A DNA stretch of 64,000 nucleotides from Burkholderiales bacterium PBB1. Its GTDB lineage: Bacteria; Pseudomonadota; Gammaproteobacteria; Burkholderiales; Burkholderiaceae_C. The DNA is taken from the NCBI GenBank assembly GCA_002255905.1, contig NKIN01000002.1, forward strand, positions 580,373 through 644,372, written 5' to 3'. This document shows, one piece after another, positions 38,654-50,976 of the stretch. The notes below the pieces were generated by a model that did not search any database, was not told the DNA's origin, and saw only the letters and a list, made by a program, of their open reading frames with translations. Every line of letters begins with the position of its first letter. Within the stretch, counting starts at the first letter, position 1. The position numbers and the translations under genes were made by a program.

Positions 38654-38667
38654 TGCGAAAAATCGCA
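38654..38667. promoter_or_regulatory. Inverted repeat in the ald/XRE-cupin divergent region
   Basis: TGCGA-AAAA-TCGCA inverted repeat, 56 bp upstream of the aldehyde dehydrogenase start, in a 248-bp divergent gap. Candidate operator for the adjacent XRE-cupin regulator. The rest of the gap holds nothing else that I recognise. Confidence 0.4.
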
Positions 38668-38846
38668 CGGGTGAATTCTTCTATAGCAGACGACTTTCGC
38701 GCGGCGATGCACCCGTGTCAAGGCACGGTGAACCCGTATACCGGTGCGTCATTTGCAAATTGAAAAGGCGGATGAGGCCTTTGACCTGGGTGTCGCCGCT
38801 AGACTTGGCGCCATCGCCCGGCTTCCACTAAAGAAGAACGCAGCAC

Positions 38847-39497
38847 ATGGCCCCGATGCCCCACCGCAGCAGCACGTCATCGGCCGCCCGCACGCAGCGC
38901 GGGTCGGTCCTGCCTGCAGCGCCGGCCTCCGACGAGGCCATCAGCCAGGCCCTGGGCCAGCGCATCCGGGCGCTGCGGGCGCGGTCGGGTCTGACGCTGG
39001 AGCAGTTGTCGCGGCAGTCGGGTGTGAGCCGCGCCATGTTGTCGACCATCGAGCGCGGTGAAAAAAGCCCCACGCTGCCCATCATCGTCCGCATCGCCGC
39101 CGGGTTCGGCATCCCGTTGTCGCGCCTGCTCGGTGCCGAGCCCGATCCGTCGAGCGTTGCCGTCATCCGTGCTGGGCAGCGAATTGCGTTTCGAGATCCT
39201 GAAACCGGCTTCGAGCGGTGGATGTTGTCCCCCGCCCACGTAGACAATGGGGTGGAGTTCGTTTTGCACCGGCTGCCGGCGGGTCGCTCGACGGGAATGC
39301 TGCCGGCCTACGCCCGACCGACCGAGAAACACCTCACCGTGGCCTCGGGAACGCTGACCGTCGTTGTTGACGAGCAGCGGCAGGTGCTGAACACCGGTGA
39401 CGCGATCTATTTCGAAGTCCGGGCGCCCTATTGCTTCGTCAACGAAGACCCGCGCACGGATTGCACGTACTACATGGTGATTGCCCGCAAGCGCTGA
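38847..39497 (+). CDS. XRE-family regulator with C-terminal cupin domain
   Basis: A 216-aa regulator: HTH_XRE at about residues 35-92 (LGQRIRALRARSGLTLEQLSRQSGVSRAMLSTIERGEKSPT) and a cupin at about 135-214 (HLTVASGTLTVVVDEQRQVLNTGDAIYF). Such proteins sense a small metabolite in the cupin. It probably controls the divergent aldehyde dehydrogenase and the downstream genes. Confidence 0.88.
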   Translation: MAPMPHRSSTSSAARTQRGSVLPAAPASDEAISQALGQRIRALRARSGLTLEQLSRQSGVSRAMLSTIERGEKSPTLPIIVRIAAGFGIPLSRLLGAEPDPSSVAVIRAGQRIAFRDPETGFERWMLSPAHVDNGVEFVLHRLPAGRSTGMLPAYARPTEKHLTVASGTLTVVVDEQRQVLNTGDAIYFEVRAPYCFVNEDPRTDCTYYMVIARKR

Positions 39498-39510
39498 TCA
39501 CGGGCACCCG

Positions 39511-40032
39511 ATGAAACACATGACCGACACAATCGCCTCCGCCGTGGTGCCCGACTTCCGCAAGGCGATGCGTCGCATGGCCGCCACCGTGACGCTGATC
39601 AGCACCATCGATGCGTCGGGCCGCCGCCACGGCATGGTCGCCACAGCGGTCAACTCGGTGACGATGGACCCGCCCACGCTGCTGATCTGCGTCAACCAGG
39701 TCGCGAGCCTGCACGCACCGCTGATCGAACGGGGCCGTTTCTGCGTCAACGTGCTGATGCCCGCGCACCATGAACTGGTCGGACGTTTCAGCGGCCAGAA
39801 GTCCGGAGAAGACCGTTTCGACGCGGGCGACTGGCGCATCGATGGCGCCAGCGGCTTGCCTTACCTGCATGGTGCGCAGTGCAATCTGTTCTGCCGGATC
39901 GAGTCGGCGACCCCGGTCGGCACCCACTCGGTGATCATCGCCGCGGTCGAAGCGGTGCATGTCCACGATGACGTGAAGCCGCTGATCTATGCCAACGGGC
40001 GCCTGCACGCCGTTGGCGATGCCATGTCCTGA
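39511..40032 (+). CDS. Flavin reductase-like FMN-binding protein (HpaC type)
   Basis: A 173-aa flavin reductase domain protein: FRKAMRRMAATVTLISTIDASGRRHGMVATAVNSVTMDPPTLLICVN is the family signature. These supply reduced flavin to a partner monooxygenase. The HpaB-family flavoprotein at 34.3 kb is the obvious partner. Start at 39511; an ATG three codons later is possible. Follows the XRE-cupin gene after 13 bp. Confidence 0.88.
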   Translation: MKHMTDTIASAVVPDFRKAMRRMAATVTLISTIDASGRRHGMVATAVNSVTMDPPTLLICVNQVASLHAPLIERGRFCVNVLMPAHHELVGRFSGQKSGEDRFDAGDWRIDGASGLPYLHGAQCNLFCRIESATPVGTHSVIIAAVEAVHVHDDVKPLIYANGRLHAVGDAMS

Positions 40033-40044
40033 AGCGAGCCTGCC

Positions 40045-40986
40045 ATGAACGCCCTTCGCACCCCAGATGTGTCTGCATCACCCGAGCCTTTGCGCATCCA
40101 CGAGGTGTGCGTGCGAGACGGGTTCCAGATCGAGCCGGTGTTCGTGCCGACCGAGCGCAAGATCGAGTTGGTGAATGCGCTCAGCCGCAGCGGCGTGGCC
40201 AAGATCGAGGTGACCTCGTTCTCGTCGCCCAAGGCGATCCCGGCACTGGCCGATGCCGAGGCGGTGATGCGTGGCATCGATCGTGTGCCCGGTGTCGAGT
40301 ACGCCGCGCTGGTGCCCAATGTGCGCGGCGCGGAACGCGCCCTGGCCTGCGCCGTCGACGAACTGAACCTGGTGATGTCGGCCAGCGATTCGCACAGCCG
40401 CGCCAATCTCCGCATGACGCGCGAACAGTCGCTCGCGCAATTCGCCGACATCGTCGCCGCCGCGGCCGGCCAGGCGGCGGTCAACGCCTCGCTGTCGACC
40501 GCGTTCGGTTGCCCGTTCGACGGTGACGTGCCCGCCGAGGTGGTGCTGGGCTGGGTTGCCCGGCTGGTCGATCTGGGCATTGACCGCATCGCCTTGTGCG
40601 ACACCACCGGCATGGCCAACCCGGCGCAGGTGCAGCGGCTCTTTCGGGCGGTGACCGAGCGCTGGCCCGATGTGACCTTCACCGCTCACTTCCACGACAC
40701 GCGTGCCATGGGCCTGGCCAATGCGCTGGCGGCGCTGGAGGTTGGCATCACGCACTTCGATGCCTCGCTCGGCGGCCTGGGTGGCTGCCCGTTCGCACCC
40801 GGTGCCAGCGGCAATGTGTGTACCGAGGATCTGGTGCACATGTTCGAGGCCATGGGTCGGCGCACGGGCGTCGATCTGGAGCGCTTGCTGACCTTGGCGC
40901 GCCAGCTTCCCGACATCGTCGGGCACCCCGTGCCTGGCCAGGTGATGAAGGCCGGCCCGGCGACGCGGCGTTATCCGTTGCCTTGA
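40045..40986 (+). CDS. Hydroxymethylglutaryl-CoA lyase family protein
   Basis: A 313-aa TIM-barrel lyase. VCVRDGFQIEP (metal Asp, Arg), HFHDTRAMGLANALAALEVGITHFDASLGGLGGCPFAPGASGNVCTEDL (metal His pair and the catalytic Cys) are complete. It cleaves HMG-CoA or a related hydroxyacyl-CoA, so a CoA-thioester pathway is implied for this island. It follows the flavin reductase after 12 bp and converges on the response regulator gene. Confidence 0.9.
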   Translation: MNALRTPDVSASPEPLRIHEVCVRDGFQIEPVFVPTERKIELVNALSRSGVAKIEVTSFSSPKAIPALADAEAVMRGIDRVPGVEYAALVPNVRGAERALACAVDELNLVMSASDSHSRANLRMTREQSLAQFADIVAAAAGQAAVNASLSTAFGCPFDGDVPAEVVLGWVARLVDLGIDRIALCDTTGMANPAQVQRLFRAVTERWPDVTFTAHFHDTRAMGLANALAALEVGITHFDASLGGLGGCPFAPGASGNVCTEDLVHMFEAMGRRTGVDLERLLTLARQLPDIVGHPVPGQVMKAGPATRRYPLP

Positions 40987-40987
40987 G

Positions 40988-41359
40988 TCAGGTCGTCAGC
41001 AGCGAACGGACGCTGGCCGCGAACGTGCGGACGTCGATCGGCTTGGAGAGGTAGCCGTCGCAGCCCGCGGCGAGCATCTTCGTCTCGTCGCCTTGCATCG
41101 CATAGGCAGTGAAGGCGACGACGACGATGTGCTGCAGCAAGGGGTCGGCCTTCAGCATCCGTGTCAGTTCCAGGCCGTCCATGCCCGGCATCTGGATGTC
41201 CATCAGGACCAGCTCGGGCTGGAAGCTGCGGATGCACTGCAGCGCCTCGTGCGCATCGGGTGCCGATTCGATCGCGAAGCCATCGTGCTCGAGCACATAC
41301 CGCACCAGTTCCACGTTGATGGCGTTGTCATCGACGACCAACACGCGCGGGGTCGTCAT
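40988..41359 (-). CDS. Single-domain response regulator
   Basis: A 123-aa CheY-like receiver: VLVVDDN, phosphorylation site in LVLMDIQMPGMDG, and the conserved Lys in YLSKPID. No output domain, so it works by protein contact or phosphotransfer. It starts 2 bp after the hybrid kinase stop and is surely its operon partner. A longer upstream frame overlaps the kinase gene and is not used. Confidence 0.93.
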   Translation of the reverse strand: MTTPRVLVVDDNAINVELVRYVLEHDGFAIESAPDAHEALQCIRSFQPELVLMDIQMPGMDGLELTRMLKADPLLQHIVVVAFTAYAMQGDETKMLAAGCDGYLSKPIDVRTFAASVRSLLTT

Positions 41360-41361
41360 GA

Positions 41362-44484
<3,123 letters not shown>

Positions 44485-44630
44485 GGCGGATCTTTCAGTT
44501 CCACTCCCACCGCTTGCGATGTGGAGATGCGTTGCGAGCGCACGCGTGGCTGCTCAGCCCGCACGCCAAGGCACTTTGACGCACCATACCCTGCCCCGAG
44601 CAGTTCGAGGTTCGGTGGATACACCTCCTC

Positions 44631-44658
44631 AAAGAAAAAAGGACCCGCAGGTCCTTCT
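44631..44658 (-). terminator. Intrinsic terminator of the dienelactone hydrolase gene
   Basis: Leftward stem AAGGACC/GGTCCTT with a TGCG loop, followed by a T-rich run (complement of the A-run at 44631-44640). It lies 30 bp after the hydrolase stop codon. Confidence 0.85.
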
Positions 44659-44687
44659 GGCCGATGAGACAGGCGGCAGTCTGCTGG

Positions 44688-45587
44688 TCAGACGCCGTGC
44701 TCTTTCAGCCAGTCATGCGCCAGCTTGGCGGCGTAGGTCGCCGCCGTCGGGTCGTAGCTGGGGCGGTAGTCGGCGTTGAAGCCGTGATCGACGCCCGGAA
44801 AGACGACGATCTCCGAGCCGCTGCCGGATTGGCGCAGGCCCGCGCTCATCTTTGCCACAGTCTCGGCTTTCACGTAGGCATCGGTGCCGGCGTACAGGCC
44901 CAGTACCGGCACCTTCAATTCACTCGCGAAATCGATCGGGTCCTGCGGCTTGATGTCCGACTTCATCCCTTCGAGCAGACCGTAGTACGCCACCGCCGCC
45001 TTCAGCTTCGGGTTGTGCCTGGCGTACACCCAGGCGGCCCGCCCGCCCCAGCAGAAGCCGACCAGCCCCAGCCGATCGGCCCGGGCGTGCCCGCTGGCGC
45101 GGGCGTAGGCCACCGTGGCATCAAGGTCGGCATTCACTTGCGCATCAGGTACCTTGGACACGACCGTCGACAGGATCTGGCCGATGTCGGTCATGCTCGA
45201 CACGTCGCCCTGGCGCGCAAAAAGCTCGGGCGCGATGGCAAAGTAGCCCCGCTTGGCGTAACGGCGGCACACGTCCTTGATGTGCTCGTGCACGCCAAAG
45301 ATCTCCTGCACCACCAGCACCACGGGGTATTTGCCCGGTTTGGCCGGCATGGCGCGGTAAGCCGGGAACCGGCCATCGGCCACGGGGATGCTGACCTCGC
45401 CGGCCACCAAGCCCTTTGTGTCGGTGGTGATCACCTCGGCCATCACCGGGTTCGCGGCCAGGGCGAATCCGGAGGCCAGCGAGGTCATCACGAACGTGCG
45501 TCTTGACAATCCGTCGCTGGGCGTCGAGCCCGCCGCGTTGGGGTTCTGGAAATCGATCGGCGCCAACCCATAGTCCATCAGCTTCAT
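44688..45587 (-). CDS. Tat-exported dienelactone hydrolase family protein
   Basis: A 299-aa alpha/beta hydrolase. The twin-arginine motif SRRTF (about residues 28-32) with hydrophobic TSLASGFALAANPVMA marks Tat export. Catalytic Cys in GFCWGGRAAWVYA, Asp in YAGTDAYV and His in GVDHGFNADYRPSYD follow the DLH pattern. The ATG at 45587 has AGGAG 5 nt upstream. DLH enzymes open dienelactones in chlorocatechol breakdown; the exported branch has an unknown substrate. Confidence 0.9.
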   Translation of the reverse strand: MKLMDYGLAPIDFQNPNAAGSTPSDGLSRRTFVMTSLASGFALAANPVMAEVITTDTKGLVAGEVSIPVADGRFPAYRAMPAKPGKYPVVLVVQEIFGVHEHIKDVCRRYAKRGYFAIAPELFARQGDVSSMTDIGQILSTVVSKVPDAQVNADLDATVAYARASGHARADRLGLVGFCWGGRAAWVYARHNPKLKAAVAYYGLLEGMKSDIKPQDPIDFASELKVPVLGLYAGTDAYVKAETVAKMSAGLRQSGSGSEIVVFPGVDHGFNADYRPSYDPTAATYAAKLAHDWLKEHGV

Positions 45588-45754
45588 TGCCACTCCTGTG
45601 CGTCATGGGGCGCCGCAAGGAGGCACTCGCCTGCGGTTACCCGAACAGGTTGTCCGCCTCGCGGCCACCACCTCAACGTACTGTAGTGGCATCGAGCCAT
45701 GCGCCCGGCGGCCAGGGCGCCTGGCTCCGGGGCTTCAGCGCCCCGAGCGCCGCC

Positions 45755-48187
45755 TCAGGCTGGCGCCAGCGATGCCGAGGCGGCAGATGCCACGCGCCGG
45801 GTCTCGGGGCTGGACGTTCCCGCCGTGCCGCGCAGCATCGGCGTGTCCGAGGTGCCGCGTGCCTTGTAGACCCCGCAACCGATCACCAGGTCGGGCGTCA
45901 CCGGTTCGACATACGAGGTTTTCAAGCCGAGCTTGCCTGTCTGCGGATTGGCGAAGTCGTAGTCGACCCAGCCGCCCCCGTGGGCCGCTTGCTCGAACGC
46001 GTCCTTCACCAGCTTGTCGCCATTGACGCCGGGCACCGCGCGCACCGACGTGCCCACCTTCTCGGTCTTGCCGGCAAAGGCGCGGTAGATGCCCTGACGG
46101 TCGAAGGCAAACACATACATGTCGCGATCGCTCAGCCCGCTCGCGGCGTCAGTGATCTGGCCCAGCGCCGCAGGCCCCACCCGTCGGTACATCTCGACAG
46201 CCTTGCGGACCAGGGCAAACGCCTCGTCGGCGCTGCCTTGGCGCAGCTTGAAATTCGACACGGCGGCGCTCAGCAGTTCAGCCCGGCCACTGAGCTGAGA
46301 TGAGCTCTTGAACGCGGACTCGACCATCTGCGCATTGCGCTGCGTGATTTCGTCGATGTGGCGCACGGCCTGGGCGATCTGGTCGAGGCCACTGCTTTGC
46401 TCAGCGGTGCTGGTCTTGATTTCGTGGACGCGCGAGGCCACGTCGCGGATGCCCTGGACGATCTCGGCGAAGGTCTGGCTGGCACCATCGATCTGCGTGA
46501 CACCGCTGCTGACGTGCTGGGACGATGCCGCGATCAGCGACTTGATCTCACGCGCGGACTCCGCGCTGCGCTGTGCCAGCGATCGAACCTCGGATGCCAC
46601 CACCGCGAATCCCCTGCCCTGCTCTCCGGCGCGTGCTGCCTCGACGGCCGCATTCAAGGCCAGGATGTTGGTCTGGAAGGACAGCGCCTCGATCACGCCG
46701 ACGATCTCCTGCACACGGGTCGAGCTCGACTGGATGTCCTGCATGGCGGTCACGGCGGACTGGATGGCGCTGCCGCCCTGTTCGGCAATCGACTGCACCC
46801 TGGCGGCCATGCCGCTGGCAGCTTCGGCGCCTTGCGCGTTCTTGCGCACGGCGTTGCTCAGGTCTTCGACGCTGGCCGTGGTTTGCTCCAGGCTGGAGGC
46901 CTGGGCCTCGGTGCGCTCCGACAGGGCCTTGGTATCTGATGCCAGGCTCAGACCGGCCTGCGCCACCATCGATGAATTGCTGCGGACGTCGGCCACCATC
47001 TCGGAGAGCCGGCCGGTCATGGCATCGAGCGACTGCCCGACCACCGACAGCTCGTCGGTCCCGCGCAGCCGAACCTGCAGCGCGAAATCGCCGGCGGCCA
47101 GCAGGTTGACCGAGCGCTGCAGAGCGCCGATGGCACCGAACGAGGTCCGAAAGAACACCGCCGTCAGGTACGCGACACCGACCACGGTGGCGATACCGAC
47201 CGCCAGTTGGAGCAGCCACAGGGTTTGCAGTTGGTCTGCCCGTTGATCAAGCAAGGTCTGCAGCCGCTGGATTGCCGATTGACCGGTGCCCAGGGTCTGG
47301 CCGATCGCGGCAGTGCCGGCATCGAAATAGTCTGCGGCGTTGCCCGTCAGCGGGCCGGCTGTCAAGGTCGATTCGGCGAGGCGGGCGTAGTCGCGCGTGC
47401 TGGCCAGCGCAGCGTCGAAGCCTTCCGGGGCGGGCTCGCCGGAGCGCTTGAGCGCTGCCACGATCTCTTCAGCCGAGGCGGCGACGTGATTCAGCACACG
47501 CACTTGCGCGACGATCTCGGCGTGGTCCTCGGCGCTGGCCTCGCCCTTGCGCAGCAGGGCCGCGCCACGCCCGCGCAACTGGCCGAGCGATTCGGTCCAG
47601 GCGACCAGCGGCTCGACCGAGAAATGCATCAGGTGGAACGGCGGGCCCTCGGGGTCGAGCAGCAGCCCGCTGACCTCGGCGGTGCGGGCGATCAGGGCAC
47701 GCATCGCCTCGACCTGTGCGGTGTGCAATTGGAAGCTCTGCGCCGCATGGCCAGGAATTTCTCCTTGCACCAGCCGGTCGATCACCTGCCGCACCGGCTG
47801 CCAGAGTGTGCCGAGTTCGAACTCAGGCCGTTCCAGCAGTGCCGATTGCAGCGCGCTTGCAGCAGCCTTCAAGTCGGAGCGTGTCTTGGCGAGCTCGCCG
47901 CCGACGCTGGCGTCACCCGCCAGCTGTCGATTCACCAGCCCGCGGTGCTTCTGGATCTGCGCGACCACATCGAGGCTCAGGTGCAGCAGCGGATTCCCAC
48001 GCGCCTCGAGCCGAGTGGCTTCGAGCGATTCGTGCGATGCAAGCAAGGCCTGGCCGGTCAGCCAGGACAGCGGAGCAATGAGCACGATCGCCATCAGCAC
48101 GATCTTGGAGCGGAATCGCAAACCCCGCATCAGTGCCATGCCAGGCTTCAAGAATAGCCGCATTGCGGCAGAGTCGACGACGCTCAT
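45755..48187 (-). CDS. Methyl-accepting chemotaxis protein with C-terminal Cache-like domain
   Basis: An 810-aa receptor. One membrane helix at about residues 25-45, a periplasmic helical region, a second helix at about 330-352, HAMP, then the signalling domain with hairpin tip LSFQTNILALNAAVEAARAGEQGRGFAVVASEVRSLAQRSA. After the signalling domain comes a Cache_2-like unit (about 690-775: MYVFAFDRQGIYRAFAG, GGGWVDYDFANPQTGKLGLKTSYVEPV, LVIGCGVY). Cache domains usually sit outside the cell, so this placement implies cytoplasmic sensing. ATG at 48187 with GGAG upstream. Confidence 0.88.
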   Translation of the reverse strand: MSVVDSAAMRLFLKPGMALMRGLRFRSKIVLMAIVLIAPLSWLTGQALLASHESLEATRLEARGNPLLHLSLDVVAQIQKHRGLVNRQLAGDASVGGELAKTRSDLKAAASALQSALLERPEFELGTLWQPVRQVIDRLVQGEIPGHAAQSFQLHTAQVEAMRALIARTAEVSGLLLDPEGPPFHLMHFSVEPLVAWTESLGQLRGRGAALLRKGEASAEDHAEIVAQVRVLNHVAASAEEIVAALKRSGEPAPEGFDAALASTRDYARLAESTLTAGPLTGNAADYFDAGTAAIGQTLGTGQSAIQRLQTLLDQRADQLQTLWLLQLAVGIATVVGVAYLTAVFFRTSFGAIGALQRSVNLLAAGDFALQVRLRGTDELSVVGQSLDAMTGRLSEMVADVRSNSSMVAQAGLSLASDTKALSERTEAQASSLEQTTASVEDLSNAVRKNAQGAEAASGMAARVQSIAEQGGSAIQSAVTAMQDIQSSSTRVQEIVGVIEALSFQTNILALNAAVEAARAGEQGRGFAVVASEVRSLAQRSAESAREIKSLIAASSQHVSSGVTQIDGASQTFAEIVQGIRDVASRVHEIKTSTAEQSSGLDQIAQAVRHIDEITQRNAQMVESAFKSSSQLSGRAELLSAAVSNFKLRQGSADEAFALVRKAVEMYRRVGPAALGQITDAASGLSDRDMYVFAFDRQGIYRAFAGKTEKVGTSVRAVPGVNGDKLVKDAFEQAAHGGGWVDYDFANPQTGKLGLKTSYVEPVTPDLVIGCGVYKARGTSDTPMLRGTAGTSSPETRRVASAASASLAPA

Positions 48188-48325
48188 CCCAGGCTCCATA
48201 CGGCTGTGCAGGCCCCCTGCGAAACGCAACCAGGGGCTCCAGGGAGCTATCGGCCGCCGGGGCCGGATCTTGAGCCGCTGGCGAGGCTGGTCGCCGCGCC
48301 AAATCCAGCGCTTGTCGAGGCGCCG

Positions 48326-49111
48326 TCAGGGGGTGATCGGGGCGAGCAGCTGATCATCCAGCCACTGCTGCATGTAGCCACCGATCAGCGCCGAGACCTC
48401 GTCGTCGGGGAGGCCGATGTCGGCGGCCAGTGATCCCGCGTGGTTGCAGGCCTGGGCAAACGACCAGCCATCCTGCATGGCCCGCAACAGCGCAGCCTCG
48501 ACCCGATGCAGGGAACGGAAGTGCGGCTGCAAGCCCTTGCGCCACACGAGCCAGTCGACCTCGATGGGCGAGGCTGCCAAGGGTGGCGGGCTCTCGCCAT
48601 CGTCGAGCGCCTGCCAGACGGCCACCGTGTTGTGTTTGAACACCAGCAGTTCGGCGGTCGGCACCGGTACCAGCCGGATCGTCGCCCAGGCACCGGGCTC
48701 GATCGCTCCCAGCGCGGCGGCGTCGAGCGCGGCTGTATCGGGCCCGTCGAAGGCGGTGCGCAGCGCCCAATCCAGCCGCGCCATCTCGGCGTGGGCGGGT
48801 ACGTGGGGGTGTTGGGTCGCGAGGAAGGCGCTGAACCGGTCACCGTACCAGCGCAGGCTGCGGGTGGTCGGCGGATGGCTGGCGATGTACCCGAATGCCG
48901 CCGCCTCGAAGGCCGCTTCACCCATCACCGACTGGGTCTTCTGATAGGCATCGGACAGCGTTTCGAGCAGTCGAAGGCGGTACGCGTTCGCATAAATGCC
49001 CAAGCCCAGACTGCGCCGCGCGTCGGCGCCGGCGATCAGGGGCGTGGCATCTGCCGCGCCCAGCAGGTGCTGCTGGAACTGCAGCTGCATGGACAGGACC
49101 GACAGGCTCAT
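48326..49111 (-). CDS. bufC: DUF2063 partner protein of MNIO RiPP enzyme (bufferin operon 1)
   Basis: A 261-aa member of DUF2063 (HvfC/BufC), the usual partner of DUF692 enzymes that recruits the precursor peptide. N-terminal [11 protein letters not shown] and the [54 protein letters not shown] block are typical. Overlaps bufB by 4 bp (ATGA). Last gene of operon 1. Confidence 0.88.
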   Translation of the reverse strand: MSLSVLSMQLQFQQHLLGAADATPLIAGADARRSLGLGIYANAYRLRLLETLSDAYQKTQSVMGEAAFEAAAFGYIASHPPTTRSLRWYGDRFSAFLATQHPHVPAHAEMARLDWALRTAFDGPDTAALDAAALGAIEPGAWATIRLVPVPTAELLVFKHNTVAVWQALDDGESPPPLAASPIEVDWLVWRKGLQPHFRSLHRVEAALLRAMQDGWSFAQACNHAGSLAADIGLPDDEVSALIGGYMQQWLDDQLLAPITP

Positions 49112-49977
49112 GCGAGGCTCACCGCCCGCTCACGCTGCCGTGACGTTGTGGTTCTCGAAGCGATCAGGCGCGCATGGTCGAGCTCGGTGATCAGCTCGGC
49201 CAGCGGCGGTATCTGGTCGTCGCGCTCGATCAGGGTCGCCACCGGACCGACGCGCGCCAGTGCGCTGGCATACAGCGCCCACACCGGATCGGCCACCGGG
49301 TGGTCGTGGGTGTCGACGATGTGATCGCCGTGATCGGTGTGCCCGGCCAGATGGATCTGCTGAACCCGATCGGCAGGGATGCCCTCCAGGAACGCCTGCG
49401 GGTCGAACCCATGGTTGACGCTGCTGACGTAGATGTTGTTCACATCGAGCAGCAGGCGGCAGCCGGTGCGATCGCAGACCGCGCGGATGAATTCCCATTC
49501 GGTCATTTCCGACGCGCGAAAGCTCACGTAGCTCGACACGTTCTCGAGCACCAGCGGGCGCTGCAGAACCTCCTGCGCGATCTGCACATTGCGCACCACG
49601 ACATCCAGCGCGGCCTCGGTGTAGGGCAATGGGTACAGGTCGTGCAGCACCTTCCCGTGGACACCCGTCCAGCACAGGTGGTCGGAGATCCACAGCGGCT
49701 CGACCCGGCGCTCCAAGGCGGCCAGCGCATCGAGGTAGTCGCGATCGGGGCCATCGGCCGCGCCGACGGACAGCGCCACGCCGTGCATCACCATCGGGTA
49801 GTTGGCGCGTATCTGGTCCAGCATCACCAGGGGCTTGCCGCCAGGCACCAGGTAGTTGTCGGACAGGATTTCGAGCCAGTCGACGCGCTGGGGCGCGGCG
49901 AGGAAATCAGGGTAGTGCGGGGTGCGCAGCCCCAGGCCGAAACCGGCGTGGGTGACCCGAGACTGCGCAGTGGTCAT
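49108..49977 (-). CDS. bufB: DUF692 multinuclear non-heme iron oxygenase (bufferin operon 1)
   Basis: A 289-aa TIM-barrel MNIO enzyme that modifies cysteines of its precursor peptide. Family motifs [62 protein letters not shown] and [21 protein letters not shown] carry the His/Asp/Glu iron ligands. It lies 15 bp after the precursor gene. Confidence 0.93.
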   Translation of the reverse strand: MTTAQSRVTHAGFGLGLRTPHYPDFLAAPQRVDWLEILSDNYLVPGGKPLVMLDQIRANYPMVMHGVALSVGAADGPDRDYLDALAALERRVEPLWISDHLCWTGVHGKVLHDLYPLPYTEAALDVVVRNVQIAQEVLQRPLVLENVSSYVSFRASEMTEWEFIRAVCDRTGCRLLLDVNNIYVSSVNHGFDPQAFLEGIPADRVQQIHLAGHTDHGDHIVDTHDHPVADPVWALYASALARVGPVATLIERDDQIPPLAELITELDHARLIASRTTTSRQRERAVSLA

Positions 49978-49992
49978 CTGATCAGCAACCGG

Positions 49993-50274
49993 TCACAGAT
50001 CGCCGATGGTGCCGCCTGACTTCAGGCACTCGGCCGCAGGCAGCGCCTTGAAGCCATGGCCCTTGCAGGCGTTTTGCGCCTTGCAGCTGTTTTCGGTGGT
50101 CTTGCAGTCCGAGTTGCCCTTGCAGCTGTGCACGCCGTAGCAGTGCACCTTGTCGCTGGCCGCAATGGCCTTGCCCGAGCTGCCCTTCGGCGCGTCGGCG
50201 GCGAAGGCGGTGGCCGACAGCGCCAGAGCGGCAGCGGCGGAAGCAATCTGGAATCCCTTGGAAGCAGTGAACAT
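49993..50274 (-). CDS. bufA: Bufferin-like precursor peptide, Cys-rich type (operon 1)
   Basis: A 93-aa secreted peptide: signal peptide residues 1-26 (ALSATAFAAD), then a core with six Cys, spaced in the pattern HCYGVHSCKGNSDC... SC... NACKGHGF... EC. This CKG-rich pattern is the second precursor type found beside DUF692 enzymes. The cysteines are the likely sites modified by BufB; copper buffering is the known role for bufferins. The ATG has GGAG 6 nt upstream. Confidence 0.88.
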   Translation of the reverse strand: MFTASKGFQIASAAAALALSATAFAADAPKGSSGKAIAASDKVHCYGVHSCKGNSDCKTTENSCKAQNACKGHGFKALPAAECLKSGGTIGDL

Positions 50275-50365
50275 GGATAACTCCTGTGTGGTTCGAAGAC
50301 TCGCCGGCAGACATTGCAGGCGGTGAGTGGCTGGGGGCTTGAACTGCTCCCATGCACACGCTTCA

Positions 50366-50390
50366 GTCGCTTCGGTGTGGGCCTTCTTAC
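50366..50390 (-). promoter_or_regulatory. ECF-type promoter candidate for bufferin operon 1
   Basis: Leftward GTAAG (50390-50386), 16-bp spacer, CGAC (50369-50366), about 92 nt before the precursor start codon. The same -35-like and -10-like words recur before operon 2 and the thioredoxin gene. Confidence 0.6.
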
Positions 50391-50429
50391 AGCCTGCGAC
50401 CACAAGAAGCGCGAGGCGGCGTGGTGTGG

Positions 50430-50954
50430 TCAGGCGCGGCGGGCCGATGCCGAAGCGGCAGGCGCGCTGTCAGCGCCGAACAGGCGCTGTCGCAGCCGTG
50501 GCCACAGCAGCTGATCGATCGACCAGCGGCCCGGCCCCCACAGCAGCAGCGCGGCCAGCACGCTGCCCCAGAAGATGTGCTGTTGCAACGCGGGGATCGG
50601 CATGTCTTCCACGCTGATGACCGCCACCACATTGAGGATGGACAAGCCCGCGGCTGCAAAGCGCCCGCCCAGGCCGAACAGGATCAGCGCCGGCAACGCC
50701 AGTTCAGCACTGGTGCCCAAAGCGGCAGCGATGTGCGGGCTCAGCAATGGAACGTGGTACTCGTCGGTGAACAGCGCGACGGTGGTTTCCCAATCGGCGA
50801 TCTTGGTCAGCCCCGAGCGAAAAAACACGCCGGCAATGAACCAGCGCGCCAGCAGCTGCGCTGCGGGCTGAAGGGCATCGAGGCCGCGCAGCGCGAGCTC
50901 GGCAGATGTCCACAGCCGGTACAGCAGAGAGGTCGGGGGTGTCGGGTTCATCAT
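50430..50954 (-). CDS. DoxX family membrane protein (bufferin operon 2)
   Basis: A 174-aa four-helix membrane protein: LLARWFIAGVFFRSGLTKIADWETTVALF is the DoxX signature. DoxX proteins are frequent members of DUF692/DUF2063 operons. It follows bufC of operon 2 after 22 bp and is its last gene. Role may be redox or quinone-linked; not settled. Confidence 0.88.
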   Translation of the reverse strand: MMNPTPPTSLLYRLWTSAELALRGLDALQPAAQLLARWFIAGVFFRSGLTKIADWETTVALFTDEYHVPLLSPHIAAALGTSAELALPALILFGLGGRFAAAGLSILNVVAVISVEDMPIPALQQHIFWGSVLAALLLWGPGRWSIDQLLWPRLRQRLFGADSAPAASASARRA

Positions 50955-50976
50955 CGTGGTTCCAGGTTGTCCCCGC

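Noticed and set aside
45728..45745. Terminator after the chemoreceptor gene
   Set aside because: A 6-bp GC stem is present but it has no T-run and an imperfect extension, so it is not listed as a terminator.
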